NCBI RefSeq assembly: GCF_005405905.1
Contig: NZ_BJHU01000021.1
Coordinates: 1-64,000 of the forward strand
DNA: 64,000 nucleotides
Direction: 5' to 3'
DNA from: Acidovorax sp. NB1
GTDB taxonomy: Bacteria > Pseudomonadota > Gammaproteobacteria > Burkholderiales > Burkholderiaceae_C
Position numbers and translations under genes: made by a program. Below the pieces are notes generated by a model. The model was not told the origin of the DNA, did not search any database, and saw nothing but the letters and a program-made list of their open reading frames with translations. Position 1 is the first letter of the stretch; each line of letters opens with the position of its first letter. Below, in pieces: positions 44,979-53,746 of the stretch.

Positions 44979-45890
44979 ATGACAAAACCCACCGTCGGCA
45001 TCATCGGCCTGGGCGCCATGGGCGCTGGCATTGCCAAGACCCTGCGCAACAACGGTTTCACCATCCACGTGTGCGACGTGCGCCCCGGCGTGGCCGATGC
45101 CTTTGTGGCAGACGGTGGCACAGCCCACGCCACCACGGCTGCATTGGCGGCGGTGAGTGATGTGGTGGTGTCGGTGGTGGTCAACGCGGCGCAGACCGAG
45201 AGCGTGCTGTTTGGCGACGACGGCAAGGGCGGCGCAGCCAGCACCATGCGCCCCGGCAGCACCTTTGTGATGTGCTCCACGGTGGACCCCAACTGGTCGG
45301 TGGCGATGGAAGCGCGCCTGAACGCACTGGGCCTGCACTATGTGGACGCGCCCATCTCCGGCGGCGCCGCCAAGGCCGCATCGGGCCAGATGACGATGAT
45401 GACCTCGGCCAAGCCTGAGGCCTATGCCGCTGCGGGCGCCGTGCTCGACGGCATGGCTGGCAAGGTGTACCGCCTGGGTGACAAGGCGGGCGCGGGCAGC
45501 AAGGTCAAGATCATCAACCAGCTGCTGGCCGGTGTGCACATTGCCGTGGCCGCCGAAGCCATGGCCCTGGGCCTGCGCGAAGGCGTGGAAGCCAGCGCCT
45601 TGTATGAAGTGATCACGAACAGCGCGGGCAACAGCTGGATGTTTGAAAACCGCATGGCCCATGTGCTGGCGGGCGATTACACGCCGCTGTCGGCCGTCGA
45701 TATCTTCGTGAAGGATCTGGGCCTGGTGCTGGACACCGCGCGCGCCAGCAAATTCCCCCTGCCCCTGGCGGCCACCGCGCACCAGATGTTCATGCAGGCA
45801 TCGACCGCAGGCTTTGCCAAGGAAGATGACAGTGCCGTGATCAAGATCTTCCCCGGCATCACTCTGCCCGAAGGGAAGGACAAGGCATGA
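44979..45890 (+). CDS. ltnD: L-threonate dehydrogenase
   Basis: 303 residues. It oxidises L-threonate to the 2-oxo acid with NAD+. It is a beta-hydroxyacid dehydrogenase: TVGIIGLGAMGAGIAKTLRNNGF, the motif VDAPISGGAAKAASGQMTMMTS, and the catalytic lysine in GSKVKIINQLLAGVHIAVAAEAMAL. The choice of LtnD over glxR rests on the operon (gntP, otnK, otnC, otnI) and on the sequence VDAPISGGAAKA. It overlaps otnK by 4 bp. Confidence 0.9.
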   Translation: MTKPTVGIIGLGAMGAGIAKTLRNNGFTIHVCDVRPGVADAFVADGGTAHATTAALAAVSDVVVSVVVNAAQTESVLFGDDGKGGAASTMRPGSTFVMCSTVDPNWSVAMEARLNALGLHYVDAPISGGAAKAASGQMTMMTSAKPEAYAAAGAVLDGMAGKVYRLGDKAGAGSKVKIINQLLAGVHIAVAAEAMALGLREGVEASALYEVITNSAGNSWMFENRMAHVLAGDYTPLSAVDIFVKDLGLVLDTARASKFPLPLAATAHQMFMQASTAGFAKEDDSAVIKIFPGITLPEGKDKA

Positions 45891-47164
45891 CGCGCGCACG
45901 TGCCCTGCTGGGCTGCATTGCCGACGACTTCACCGGCGCGACCGACCTGGCCAACAACCTGGTGCGTGCAGGCATGCGCGTGGTGCAAGCCATGGGCGTA
46001 CCCACGGCGCCGTTGGATACCGAGGCAGACGCCATCGTGGTCGCACTCAAATCGCGCACCATTCCGAAAGACGAAGCGATTGCCCAGTCTCTCGCGGCGC
46101 TGCAATGGCTGAAAGCGCAGGGTGCCGAGCAGATCTACTTCAAATACTGCTCCACCTTTGACAGCACGGCCGAAGGCAACATCGGCCCCGTGACCGATGC
46201 GCTGATGCAGGCCCTGGGCACCGACTTCACCATTGCCACGCCCGCCTTCCCCGACAACAAGCGCACCGTGTTCAAGGGCTACCTGTTTGTGGGCGATATG
46301 CTGCTGAACGAGAGCGGCATGCAGAACCACCCGCTCACGCCCATGACCGACCCCAACCTGGTGCGCGTGCTGCAGGCACAAACACCCAGCCGTGTGGGCC
46401 TGATCGACCACAGCGTGGTCGCACAGGGCGAGGCCGCCATCCGCGCGCGCATCGACCAACTCAAGGCCGAAGGCGTGCGCATGGCCGTGGTGGATGCAGT
46501 GTCCAACGCCGACCTGCTGCGCCTGGGCCCCGCGCTCAAGGGCATGCCGCTGGTGACCGCAGGCTCAGGCGTGGCCATTGGCCTGCCGGGCAACTTTGGC
46601 GTGGCGCCCAGCAACGAGGCCGCCCGCCTGCCTGCTGCGCAAGGCCTGCAGGCCATCGTGTCGGGCAGCTGCTCGGTAGCCACCAACCAGCAGGTCATGG
46701 ATTTCATCAAGGCAGGCCAACCCGCTCTGGCCATCGACCCGCTGCGCATCGCCGCAGGCGTGGACGTGGCCGCCGAAGCGTTGGCATGGGCTGAAGGCCA
46801 CGTCGGCCAAGGCCCTGTGTTGGTGTATTCCACCGCCGAACCCTCGGCTGTGCGCGCCATTCAAGGCAAGCTGGGTTCCGAGAAGGCCGGGGCCATGGTG
46901 GAAGACACCATTGCCGCCATTGCACGCGGCCTGGTGCAGCGCGGTGTGCGCCAGCTCATCGTGGCGGGTGGCGAAACCTCGGGTGCCTGCGTGCAGGCCC
47001 TGGGCATCACGCAAATGCGCATTGGCGCGCAGATTGACCCCGGCGTGCCGTGGTGCCATGCCGTGGCCCCCGACGCCAAGGACGGGCTGCACATCACGCT
47101 CAAGTCGGGCAATTTTGGCAGTACCGACTTTTTCACCAAGGCTTTTGCACAATTGTTGGCATGA
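45887..47164 (+). CDS. otnK: 3-oxo-tetronate kinase
   Basis: 425 residues. It phosphorylates 3-oxo-tetronate at C4. DUF1537/OtnK family: LLGCIADDFTGATDLANNLVRAGMRVVQ, KSRTIPKDEAIAQSL, YFKYCSTFDSTAEGNIGPVTDAL, PAFPDNKRTVFKGYLFVGDMLLNES, VSGSCSVATNQQV, and the ATP-site GGETSGACVQALGI. The start ATGA overlaps the ltnD stop and its own stop overlaps otnC, so the three are translated in series. Confidence 0.95.
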   Translation: MTRARALLGCIADDFTGATDLANNLVRAGMRVVQAMGVPTAPLDTEADAIVVALKSRTIPKDEAIAQSLAALQWLKAQGAEQIYFKYCSTFDSTAEGNIGPVTDALMQALGTDFTIATPAFPDNKRTVFKGYLFVGDMLLNESGMQNHPLTPMTDPNLVRVLQAQTPSRVGLIDHSVVAQGEAAIRARIDQLKAEGVRMAVVDAVSNADLLRLGPALKGMPLVTAGSGVAIGLPGNFGVAPSNEAARLPAAQGLQAIVSGSCSVATNQQVMDFIKAGQPALAIDPLRIAAGVDVAAEALAWAEGHVGQGPVLVYSTAEPSAVRAIQGKLGSEKAGAMVEDTIAAIARGLVQRGVRQLIVAGGETSGACVQALGITQMRIGAQIDPGVPWCHAVAPDAKDGLHITLKSGNFGSTDFFTKAFAQLLA

Positions 47165-47871
47165 CCGCTACCCCCGCCTTCATGGACGAGAGTCAGGCCC
47201 GCGACGAGATCTGCCGCGTGGGCCGCAGCCTGTTTGAGCGGGGCTATGTGCACGCCACCGCAGGCAACATCAGCGTGCGCCTGGCAGACGGCTACCTCAT
47301 CACCCCCACCGATGCCTGCCTGGGCACACTGCAGCCCGAGCGGCTGGCGCGTCTGGACGCCCAAGGCCAGCAGGTGGCGGGCGACCGGGCCAGCAAAACC
47401 ATTGCGCTGCACCGGCAGATTTACGAGGCTTCGGCATCGACAGCGGCCCCAGCGCGCTGCGTGATCCACACGCACAGCACGCACCTGGTGGCGTGCTCGC
47501 TGCAAGCAGACACTGCTGCAGATGGCCAGCTGGCGCCCGATGCGCAATTGCTGCCGCCCATCACGCCCTACTTCGTCATGAAGGTGGGCCGTGTGCCGCA
47601 CATCCCCTACCACCGCCCTGGTGACGCCACAGCGGCCGCGCTGGTGGCGCAAACCATCACCCGCTATGCCACACAGGGCATCCCTGTGCGCGCGGTGATG
47701 CTGGCGCGGCTTGGGCCCAATGTGTGGCACGACACGCCTGCAGCCGCCATGGCCGTGCTGGAGGAACTGGAAGAAACCGCCCGCCTGTGGATGCTGTGCC
47801 AGCCCCGCCCCACGCCGCTGACCGAGCCCCAGATCGAGGAGCTGCGCCAGAGTTTTGGTACCCACTGGTAA
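47161..47871 (+). CDS. otnC: 3-oxo-tetronate 4-phosphate decarboxylase (aldolase class II)
   Basis: 236 residues from the ATG at 47161, overlapping the otnK stop. It decarboxylates 3-oxo-tetronate 4-phosphate to dihydroxyacetone phosphate. Class II aldolase fold: GRSLFERGYVHATAGNISVRL, ITPTDACLG, and zinc ligands HTHSTHLVACSL; LARLGPNVWHDTPAAAMAVLEELEETA completes the family. Its final codons and stop lie in a short tandem repeat of ACTGGTA (47862-47883). Confidence 0.92.
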   Translation: MTATPAFMDESQARDEICRVGRSLFERGYVHATAGNISVRLADGYLITPTDACLGTLQPERLARLDAQGQQVAGDRASKTIALHRQIYEASASTAAPARCVIHTHSTHLVACSLQADTAADGQLAPDAQLLPPITPYFVMKVGRVPHIPYHRPGDATAAALVAQTITRYATQGIPVRAVMLARLGPNVWHDTPAAAMAVLEELEETARLWMLCQPRPTPLTEPQIEELRQSFGTHW

Positions 47872-47941
47872 CTGGTAACTGGTAACCGGCTGGCTGCGCA
47901 CAAGGCGCGGGGACGAAAGAACACACACAAGGAGACAAGCC

Positions 47942-49009
47942 ATGACCCTTTCTTTCTGGCGCAAAGCCTTTGCCCCCATGCTGCTGGGCGTGCTGGCCGC
48001 AGGCGGCGCATCGGCTGCGGACTACCCCGCCCCCAAGTATGGGGAATGGGTCGTCAAGGACTTCCGCTTCCACACCGGCCAGACCTTGCCCGAACTCAAG
48101 CTGGCCTACTCCACGGTGGGCGAGCCCACCGGAGAGCCCGTGCTGGTGCTGCATGGCACCAATGGCTCGGCAGAGAGCATGCTCACGCCCGGCTTTGCAG
48201 GCACGCTGTTTGGCCCCGGCCAGCCGCTGGATGCGCGCAAGCACTTCATCATCCTGCCGGACGCTATCGGCACCGGCCGCTCCAGCAAGCCGTCGGACGG
48301 CCTGCGCACCGCCTTTCCGGCCTACAACTACGACGACATGGTGCAGGCCCAGTACCGCCTGCTGACCGAACACCTGGGCGTGCGCCATGTGCGCGCCATC
48401 ATCGGCAACTCCATGGGCGGCATGCACACCTGGGTGTGGGCCCAGCGCTACCCCAACTTCATGGACGTTACCGTGCCCATGGCCTCGCTGCCCGCTGCCA
48501 TGTCGGGCCGCAACTGGATGATGCGCCGCCTTTTGGTCGAAGCCATCCGCAACGACCCCGAATGGCAAGGCGGCAACTACACCCGCCAGCCCCGCAGCCT
48601 GCAGTTTGCGTCGGTGTTCTTTGGCACGGGCACCAACGGCGGCAATCAAGGCTTGCAAAAGCTGGCCCCCAACCGCGCTGCGGCCGATGCGCTGGTGGAG
48701 CAGCGGCTCAAAGCCCCTTTCCGTGGCGATGCCAACGACCACATCTACCAGTGGGAAGCCTCGCGCGACTACGACCCCGAGCCCGGGCTGGAACGCATCA
48801 CCGCGCGCGTGCTGGCCATCAACTCGGCAGACGATGAGCGCAACCCGCCCGAACTGGGCGTACTGGACAAAGCCATCGCCCGTATCCCGCACGCACAGGC
48901 CTACGTGATCCCTGCCAGCGCCGACACCCTCGGCCACAGCACGGTGGGCCTGGCGCGCTTTTACCAAGACCGGCTGGCACAGGTGCTCACCAGCGCACCA
49001 CGCCGCTGA
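47942..49009 (+). CDS. Exported alpha/beta hydrolase (homoserine acetyltransferase-like)
   Basis: 355 residues with a signal peptide ([13 protein letters not shown] before ADYP), so it acts in the periplasm or outside. Alpha/beta hydrolase: the oxyanion region [11 protein letters not shown], nucleophile elbow [10 protein letters not shown], the aspartate in [13 protein letters not shown], and the histidine in TLGHSTVG. It resembles the MetX-like group, but a signal peptide rules out a methionine role. Because it lies inside the tetronate operon (70 bp after otnC, 23 bp before otnI), it may release sugar acids from lactones or esters outside the cell. This role is inference. Confidence 0.85.
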   Translation: MTLSFWRKAFAPMLLGVLAAGGASAADYPAPKYGEWVVKDFRFHTGQTLPELKLAYSTVGEPTGEPVLVLHGTNGSAESMLTPGFAGTLFGPGQPLDARKHFIILPDAIGTGRSSKPSDGLRTAFPAYNYDDMVQAQYRLLTEHLGVRHVRAIIGNSMGGMHTWVWAQRYPNFMDVTVPMASLPAAMSGRNWMMRRLLVEAIRNDPEWQGGNYTRQPRSLQFASVFFGTGTNGGNQGLQKLAPNRAAADALVEQRLKAPFRGDANDHIYQWEASRDYDPEPGLERITARVLAINSADDERNPPELGVLDKAIARIPHAQAYVIPASADTLGHSTVGLARFYQDRLAQVLTSAPRR

Positions 49010-49032
49010 TCTTCTCTTTTCAGGAACATTTC

Positions 49033-49830
49033 ATGCCCCGCTTTGCCGCCAACCTGTCCATGCTCTACAACGACGTGGACTTTCTCGACCGCTTTGCCGC
49101 CGCTGCCCGCGATGGTTTCAAGGCGGTGGAGTACCTCTTCCCTTACGCCTACCCTGCGCAAGAACTGGCCACGCGGCTGCAAGCCAACGGGTTGCAGCAG
49201 GTGCTGTTCAACGCGCCACCCGGCAACTGGGACGCAGGCGAACGCGGGCTGGCCTGCCTGCCCGGGCGCGAGGCCGAGTTCCGCGAAGGCATTGCCAAGG
49301 CGGTTGAATACGCCCAGGCGCTGCAATGCCCCCGTATCCACGTGATGGCCGGGCTGGTGCCCCAGGGTGCAGACGCGGCCACCGTGCGCGCCACCTACAT
49401 CGCCAACGTGCGCTACGCCGCCGAGCAGGCTGCGCCGCACGGCATCCAGATCCTGCTGGAGCCCATCAACGGCCGCGACATGCCTGGCTTCTTCCTCAGC
49501 CGCCAGGACCAGGCCCACGCGCTGATCGCCGAGATCGGCGCCGCCAACGTCAAGGTGCAGATGGACCTGTACCACTGCCAGATCGTGGAAGGCGACCTGG
49601 CGATGAAGGTGCGCCAGTACTTGCCCACCGGCAACGTCGGCCACTTCCAGATTGCCGGTGTGCCCGAGCGCCACGAGCCCGATGTGGGCGAGATCAACTA
49701 CATCTACCTGTTCAAGCTGCTGGACAGCCTGGGCTACGACGGCTGGATTGGCTGCGAATACCGCCCTGCGCGTGGCGCTGCCGCCCACGCCACCAGCGAC
49801 GGGCTGGGCTGGCTCAAGCCCTGCCTGTAA
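49033..49830 (+). CDS. otnI: 2-oxo-tetronate isomerase (Hyi family)
   Basis: 265 residues. It interconverts 2-oxo- and 3-oxo-tetronate, the step between LtnD-type oxidation and OtnK. Same TIM-barrel family as hyi at 22026: [58 protein letters not shown], and [13 protein letters not shown] with both catalytic glutamates. The assignment to OtnI and not hydroxypyruvate isomerase is by operon context. It is the last gene before the riboswitch region. Confidence 0.85.
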   Translation: MPRFAANLSMLYNDVDFLDRFAAAARDGFKAVEYLFPYAYPAQELATRLQANGLQQVLFNAPPGNWDAGERGLACLPGREAEFREGIAKAVEYAQALQCPRIHVMAGLVPQGADAATVRATYIANVRYAAEQAAPHGIQILLEPINGRDMPGFFLSRQDQAHALIAEIGAANVKVQMDLYHCQIVEGDLAMKVRQYLPTGNVGHFQIAGVPERHEPDVGEINYIYLFKLLDSLGYDGWIGCEYRPARGAAAHATSDGLGWLKPCL

Positions 49831-49937
49831 AAACCTACCCCGCACCACAGTTGCCGCTGCACGCCTGACGCTGGTGCAGCGCGCACCATGGCGCGGCACA
49901 AGGGGGCGTCCGGACACGGGCTCTCCCTGGGTTGGCA

Positions 49938-49953
49938 TGGCACAGATCCTGCA
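49938..49953 (+). promoter_or_regulatory. Sigma54-like -24/-12 element before riboswitch 1
   Basis: TGGCACAGATCCTGCA has GG and GC twelve bases apart, as in sigma54 promoters (consensus TGGCAC-N5-TTGCA, one mismatch). The predicted start of RNA is at about 49964, directly before the aptamer at 49967. Two GC-rich dyads 45-80 bp upstream (around 49858-49878 and 49881-49895) could be enhancer sites but do not match the NtrC spacing well. Confidence 0.5.
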
Positions 49954-49966
49954 AATACGCCGGCAC

Positions 49967-50011
49967 CAAGAGTAGAAGCGTTCAGCGGCCACCGCCCGGA
50001 AATTGCTCTTG
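49967..50011 (+). ncRNA. NMT1-motif RNA (xanthine-I riboswitch), copy 1
   Basis: Stem P1 is CAAGAG (49967-49972) with CTCTTG (50006-50011); the conserved internal loop strands are AGTAGAAGCGTTCA and CCGGAAATTG; P2 is GCGG-CCA-CCGC. This matches what I recall of the NMT1 motif, shown to bind xanthine and uric acid. It lies 182 bp before the NMT1-type binding-protein gene. Downstream, GCATGCAAT (50014-50022) can pair with ATTGCATGC (50109-50117), next to ACCCC/GGGGT (50117-50133), a possible expression platform. Confidence 0.85.
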
Positions 50012-50193
50012 AAGCATGCAATGGACTGACGCCACCACGGGCGCGCAGGACTGTGCGTCTTCAGGAGGCCGCTGCCCCCACCGTGCAGCCCCAGCGCCCT
50101 GCCGGTTGATTGCATGCACCCCGTTCGGAGGGGTGTGAAGCCTGGCTTTTCACTCCCCCGTGGTTATCCGCCAACGACCAGGAGTGCTCCGCC

Positions 50194-51222
50194 ATGCAAC
50201 GCCGTTCCCTCATCCGCGCCACTGGCGCCGCCGCCCTGCTGTCTGCCACACCGTTTGTGCGCGCCCAGGGCAATCTGCAAAAGTTCAAGTTCAACCTGGG
50301 CTGGAAGGTCGAGGCCTCGGGCGCTGGCTTTTTGCTGGCGCAGCAGCGGGGCTACTACAAGGATGCGGGCCTGGACGTCACCATCGACACCGGCAATGGG
50401 TCCGCCTCGGCCATCAGCCTCGTGGCGGGGGGGGCGTATGACGTGGCGTCGGCCGACCTCTCGACCATGATCGAGTTCAACACCGCCAACCCGCAGTCCA
50501 AACTGGCGGCGGTCGCCATCCAGTACGATCTGAACCCCAACTCGGTCATGGTGCGCAAGGATGGCGCCATCAAGAAACCCACCGACCTGGCGGGCAAGAC
50601 CATCCTGGGCCAGCCCTTCAACGCCTCGCGCAAGCTCTTTCCTGCCTTTGCCAAGGCACAGGGCTTTGATGGCAGCGGCGTGAAATGGGAGAACGTGGCC
50701 CCCGACATCGGCGACACGCGTTTCGTGAAAGGTGACTTTGACGCAGCAGCGTACTTCTTCTTCACCGGTCTGCTCAACCTGAAGGCGCGGGGCCTGACGC
50801 CGGATAAGATCACGGTGTTCCGCTTTTCGGACTACGGTCTCAAGTCCTACGGCAACGGGCTGATCGCCAACCCCAAGAGCATGCAGGACAACCCGGACGC
50901 CATGAAGGCCTTCGTCAAGGCCACCACACGCGGCTGGGTCGATGCGATTGCCGACCCGCGCGCCGGCGCTGCCGCCATCAAGGCCCGCGAGCCCCTGGCC
51001 CATGAAGAGATCGAGTTCGAGCGCCTGCAGCTCATCGTGGACGGCACCATGAAGACCGCCGAGACACGCGCCAATGGCTGGGGTGCTGCCACGCCTGCGC
51101 GCCTGCAGGCCACCATCGATGAGACCGTGGCAGCCTTCGGCCTCAAGAGCAGTCTGGCGGTGGCCGACATCTGGACCGACCGCTTCCTGCCCGCAGCCGC
51201 CGACCGCAAGCTCAAGGCCTGA
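50194..51222 (+). CDS. NMT1/THI5-like substrate-binding protein behind a xanthine riboswitch
   Basis: 342 residues from the ATG at 50194 with CAGGAG upstream. Signal peptide RRSLIRATGAAALLSATPFVRA before QGNLQ. Same class as the protein at 37825: FKFNLGWKVEASGAGFLLAQQRGYYKDAGLDVTIDTGNGSASAISLVAGGAYDVASADLSTMIEF, KKPTDLAGKTILGQPFNASRKLFPAFAK. The upstream riboswitch points to xanthine, urate or a related purine as ligand. No ATPase or permease gene follows; a 2OG oxygenase gene starts 13 bp later. It could share the ABC parts at 39078-40690 (inference). Confidence 0.92.
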   Translation: MQRRSLIRATGAAALLSATPFVRAQGNLQKFKFNLGWKVEASGAGFLLAQQRGYYKDAGLDVTIDTGNGSASAISLVAGGAYDVASADLSTMIEFNTANPQSKLAAVAIQYDLNPNSVMVRKDGAIKKPTDLAGKTILGQPFNASRKLFPAFAKAQGFDGSGVKWENVAPDIGDTRFVKGDFDAAAYFFFTGLLNLKARGLTPDKITVFRFSDYGLKSYGNGLIANPKSMQDNPDAMKAFVKATTRGWVDAIADPRAGAAAIKAREPLAHEEIEFERLQLIVDGTMKTAETRANGWGAATPARLQATIDETVAAFGLKSSLAVADIWTDRFLPAAADRKLKA

Positions 51223-51235
51223 CCAGGGGAAAGCC

Positions 51236-52243
51236 ATGGGCATCCCCCTCATCGACCTCAGCGGCGCCCTGCAGCCGGGCGCACCGCGCAGCCCTGCCGT
51301 GATGGCTGTGGCCGCCCAACTGCGCCAAGCCTGCATGGGCGCAGGGTTCTTCTACGTGCGCCACCACGGCGTGCCGCAGGACGTCATTGCGCGCCAGTTT
51401 GCCTTGGCGCAGCAGTTCTTCGACCTGCCGCTGGCATCCAAGGAAGCGATTTCGCTGCACCACTCACCCGCCATGCGGGGCTACGAAAGCCTGGGCGGGC
51501 AGACCCTGGATGCCAGCGCTCGGCCAGACCTCAAGGAGAGCTTCTACTGCGGGCTGGACTACGCGGCAGACCATCCGTACGTGCAGCGCGGCTACCACTC
51601 CTACGGCAGCAATCAGTGGGCGGAGGGGTTGCCTGAGCTGGCCGCCCAGAGCCGCAGCTACATCGCCGCCATGCGGCAACTGGCCCTGCGGCTGATGCAG
51701 CTGCTGGCACTCTCGCTCGACCTGCCCGAGGACTACTTCGACCACACGCACCAGAGCCCCATGCTCACGCTGCGGCTGCTGCGCTACCCGCCGCATCCAG
51801 AGAGCGCCGATGCACTCACCTTTGGCGCGGGCGAGCACACGGACTGGGGTGCCATCACCCTGCTGGCCCAGGACCACCATGGCGGGCTGGAGGTGAAACT
51901 ACCCACCGGCGAATGGGTGGCTGCCACACCCATCGAGGGCGCGCTGGTCGTGAACCTGGGCGACATGATTCCGCGCTGGACCAACGGGCTGTACCGGTCC
52001 AACCCGCACCGCGTGCGCAACGTGCACAGCGGGGGCGCACCGCGCCACTCCATTCCCTTCTTCTACACGCCCGACTACGAGGCCCAGGTGGTCCCCGTCC
52101 CCACCTGTGTGCCTGCCGGTGAGTCGCCGCGCTTTGCACCCTGCACCGTGGGCGAGCACTTGCAGGCCATGTACCGCAAGACCTACGGCCTGGGTCAGAC
52201 CGCTACATCCACCACCCCATCCAGCGCGGCGGTGATGGCATGA
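51236..52243 (+). CDS. 2-oxoglutarate/Fe(II) oxygenase, isopenicillin N synthase-like (A)
   Basis: 335 residues, 13 bp after the binding-protein gene. Double-stranded beta-helix oxygenase: N-terminal IPLIDLSGAL and GAGFFYVRHHGVP, iron ligands HTD in GAGEHTDWGAITLLAQD and H of NPHRVRNV, and the 2OG-binding R/S in PRHSIPFFYTPDY. All ligands are present. Proteins of this class hydroxylate diverse small molecules; the fungal thymine 7-hydroxylase belongs to it. Behind a xanthine riboswitch a purine substrate is likely, though which oxidation is performed is unknown. It overlaps the VOC gene by 4 bp. Confidence 0.9.
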   Translation: MGIPLIDLSGALQPGAPRSPAVMAVAAQLRQACMGAGFFYVRHHGVPQDVIARQFALAQQFFDLPLASKEAISLHHSPAMRGYESLGGQTLDASARPDLKESFYCGLDYAADHPYVQRGYHSYGSNQWAEGLPELAAQSRSYIAAMRQLALRLMQLLALSLDLPEDYFDHTHQSPMLTLRLLRYPPHPESADALTFGAGEHTDWGAITLLAQDHHGGLEVKLPTGEWVAATPIEGALVVNLGDMIPRWTNGLYRSNPHRVRNVHSGGAPRHSIPFFYTPDYEAQVVPVPTCVPAGESPRFAPCTVGEHLQAMYRKTYGLGQTATSTTPSSAAVMA

Positions 52244-52656
52244 GGCTCTGGTTCAACCTGCTGTGCCAGGACATCGAGGCACAGCTGCAGTTCTATCAAG
52301 CCCTGCTGCAGTTGCCCGAGGCGCCGGCGACGCGCTCGGCCATCTACCGGGCGGTGGAGACCGAGCATTTCCAGCTCGGCTTCAACGCCCCCGAGGCCTA
52401 TGCCCTGCTGGGCCTGGCCGACCGGCAATCCGGTGCCACCTTGCCGTCACCGCGCAGCGTGACAGGCTACGCCACCTTCATGCTGGACACACCGGACGCC
52501 GTGGACGCTACCAGCGAGAACGCAAAAGCCCTGGGCGGGCAGATCATCAAGCCACCCTACGCCACCTACTACGGCCAATGGCAGGCGGTGCTGGCGGACC
52601 CGGAGGACAACGTGTTCCGGATAAGCGCCGTGGGTGTACCCCGTCACGTCGGTTGA
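52240..52656 (+). CDS. VOC-superfamily (glyoxalase/bleomycin-resistance-like) protein
   Basis: 138 residues, starting in the stop codon of the oxygenase gene (ATGA), so the two are translationally coupled. Two beta-alpha-beta3 modules: MRLWFNLLCQDIEAQLQFYQALLQLP at the start, ATFMLDTPDAVDATSENAKALGGQIIKPPYATYYGQWQAVLADPEDNVFRISAV in the second half, which is the typical VOC ending. Members are metal-dependent lyases, isomerases or dioxygenases, or binding proteins. Here it may act on the oxygenase product. The exact reaction is not known. Confidence 0.85.
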   Translation: MRLWFNLLCQDIEAQLQFYQALLQLPEAPATRSAIYRAVETEHFQLGFNAPEAYALLGLADRQSGATLPSPRSVTGYATFMLDTPDAVDATSENAKALGGQIIKPPYATYYGQWQAVLADPEDNVFRISAVGVPRHVG

Positions 52657-52750
52657 GTCAGCCCCTGCCCGGCCGCGCCATCGACGGCAGCCGCCCACCC
52701 AGGCATCGGCGGGGCGGACAAGCGCCCACCCCTGCCTCCCAAGTCACGCG

Positions 52751-53746
52751 TCAATAAGCCTTGAAGTTGGCCGCCACCCGCTGGTTCAGGTAGTCGCCCG
52801 CGGCAATCGCCGGGTACTTCTTGCCGGGCCCTTCGATGATGGCGTCGCGGTTGGCCTGGGCAAAGAAGGCGATGCTGTAGCGCGGCCCCATGTACTCGCC
52901 GGGCAGAGGGTTCTTCACACGGTGGAAGTTGCTGGGCAGCTGGTCGTCGCTCCAGCGCATCAGCATGTCCCCGATGTTGCAGGTGATGGCCTGCTCGTCG
53001 GGCTCCACCGAGGTCCAGGCCTGGGTGTCCATCTCCTTGCCCGGGCACACCTGCAGGCCGCCCTGGCCCTGGCGCTGAAAGAGCAGGGTCAGGCAATCAA
53101 AGTCGGTATGCGCCCCGGCGCGCCACAGGCCCAGGCTGGCTTGTTGCTCGGGCGGGGTCGCAAAGTAGTGCAACAGGCGCAAGGTGCTTTGGTAGCTGGC
53201 CTGCGCAGGGTCGTGCGCTCGGGCAAAGAAGGCCTCGTCAAACCCCAGCTTCCACGCAAAGCACGACAGCACCTGCATGGCCACCTGCCAGCACTGGCCT
53301 TCGAAGGCGAGCATGGTGGACTGAAAGCCCGCCAGCTCCTCGTCGGTGGGCCACAGGCCGGCCATGTGTGGGCGGGTGATCTGGTACGACTCCTTCTGGT
53401 CCGGCGTGCCGGTGGAGGGCCGCACCTGCGCGCGGCTCTCCCAGCCCACGTTGAGCGCTTTCTTGAGCGGGTACTGCGCCTTCACGGCATCGGGCAGCGC
53501 AAAGAAGCGCTCGGTCATCGCAAAGGCGTTGTGCACCTCGGCCAGGTCAATGCCGTGGTTCACGATCTGGAAAAAGCCGACATCCACGGCGGCGTCCCAC
53601 AGCTGGTCGGCAATCTCGGTCTTGCGCTGGGCAAAGTGGCTGAGGTCGATGCGGCGGATCTCGCGGCTTGCGGTTTCCGAGCCCATCGCGCCCATGCGCG
53701 TTTCTTTTTGCAGCTCGGCGAGGTCGTAGGTGGCGGTGGTGGTCAT
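52751..53746 (-). CDS. 2-oxoglutarate/Fe(II) oxygenase, isopenicillin N synthase-like (B)
   Basis: 331 residues from the ATG at 53746 with AGGAG upstream. Same class as the enzyme at 51236: IRRIDLSHFAQRK, DVGFFQIVNHGIDL, iron ligands in GAHTDFDCLTLLFQ and SNFHRVKNP, and the 2OG-binding PRYSIAFFAQANRD. It has its own xanthine-type riboswitch in a 220-nt leader. It is convergent with the first oxygenase/VOC unit and divergent from a guanine-deaminase-like gene. The two oxygenases are clearly distinct proteins, so they may carry out successive or parallel oxidations. Confidence 0.9.
   Translation of the reverse strand: MTTTATYDLAELQKETRMGAMGSETASREIRRIDLSHFAQRKTEIADQLWDAAVDVGFFQIVNHGIDLAEVHNAFAMTERFFALPDAVKAQYPLKKALNVGWESRAQVRPSTGTPDQKESYQITRPHMAGLWPTDEELAGFQSTMLAFEGQCWQVAMQVLSCFAWKLGFDEAFFARAHDPAQASYQSTLRLLHYFATPPEQQASLGLWRAGAHTDFDCLTLLFQRQGQGGLQVCPGKEMDTQAWTSVEPDEQAITCNIGDMLMRWSDDQLPSNFHRVKNPLPGEYMGPRYSIAFFAQANRDAIIEGPGKKYPAIAAGDYLNQRVAANFKAY

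Noticed and set aside
47942-49009. Homoserine O-acetyltransferase MetX
   Set aside because: The protein has a cleavable signal peptide and lies in a sugar-acid operon; MetX is cytosolic.
49858-49895. NtrC enhancer sites upstream of the sigma54-like element
   Set aside because: TGCAC...GTGCA is present but with eleven bases between the half-sites where NtrC sites have seven; recorded only as possible dyads.
50194-51222. Sulfonate (SsuA/TauA) binding protein
   Set aside because: The fold is shared, but no sulfonate monooxygenase is nearby and the leader contains a purine-type riboswitch.
53562-53580. RNA-like palindromes within the 2OG oxygenase gene
   Set aside because: Short inverted repeats inside coding DNA of this GC content are expected by chance.
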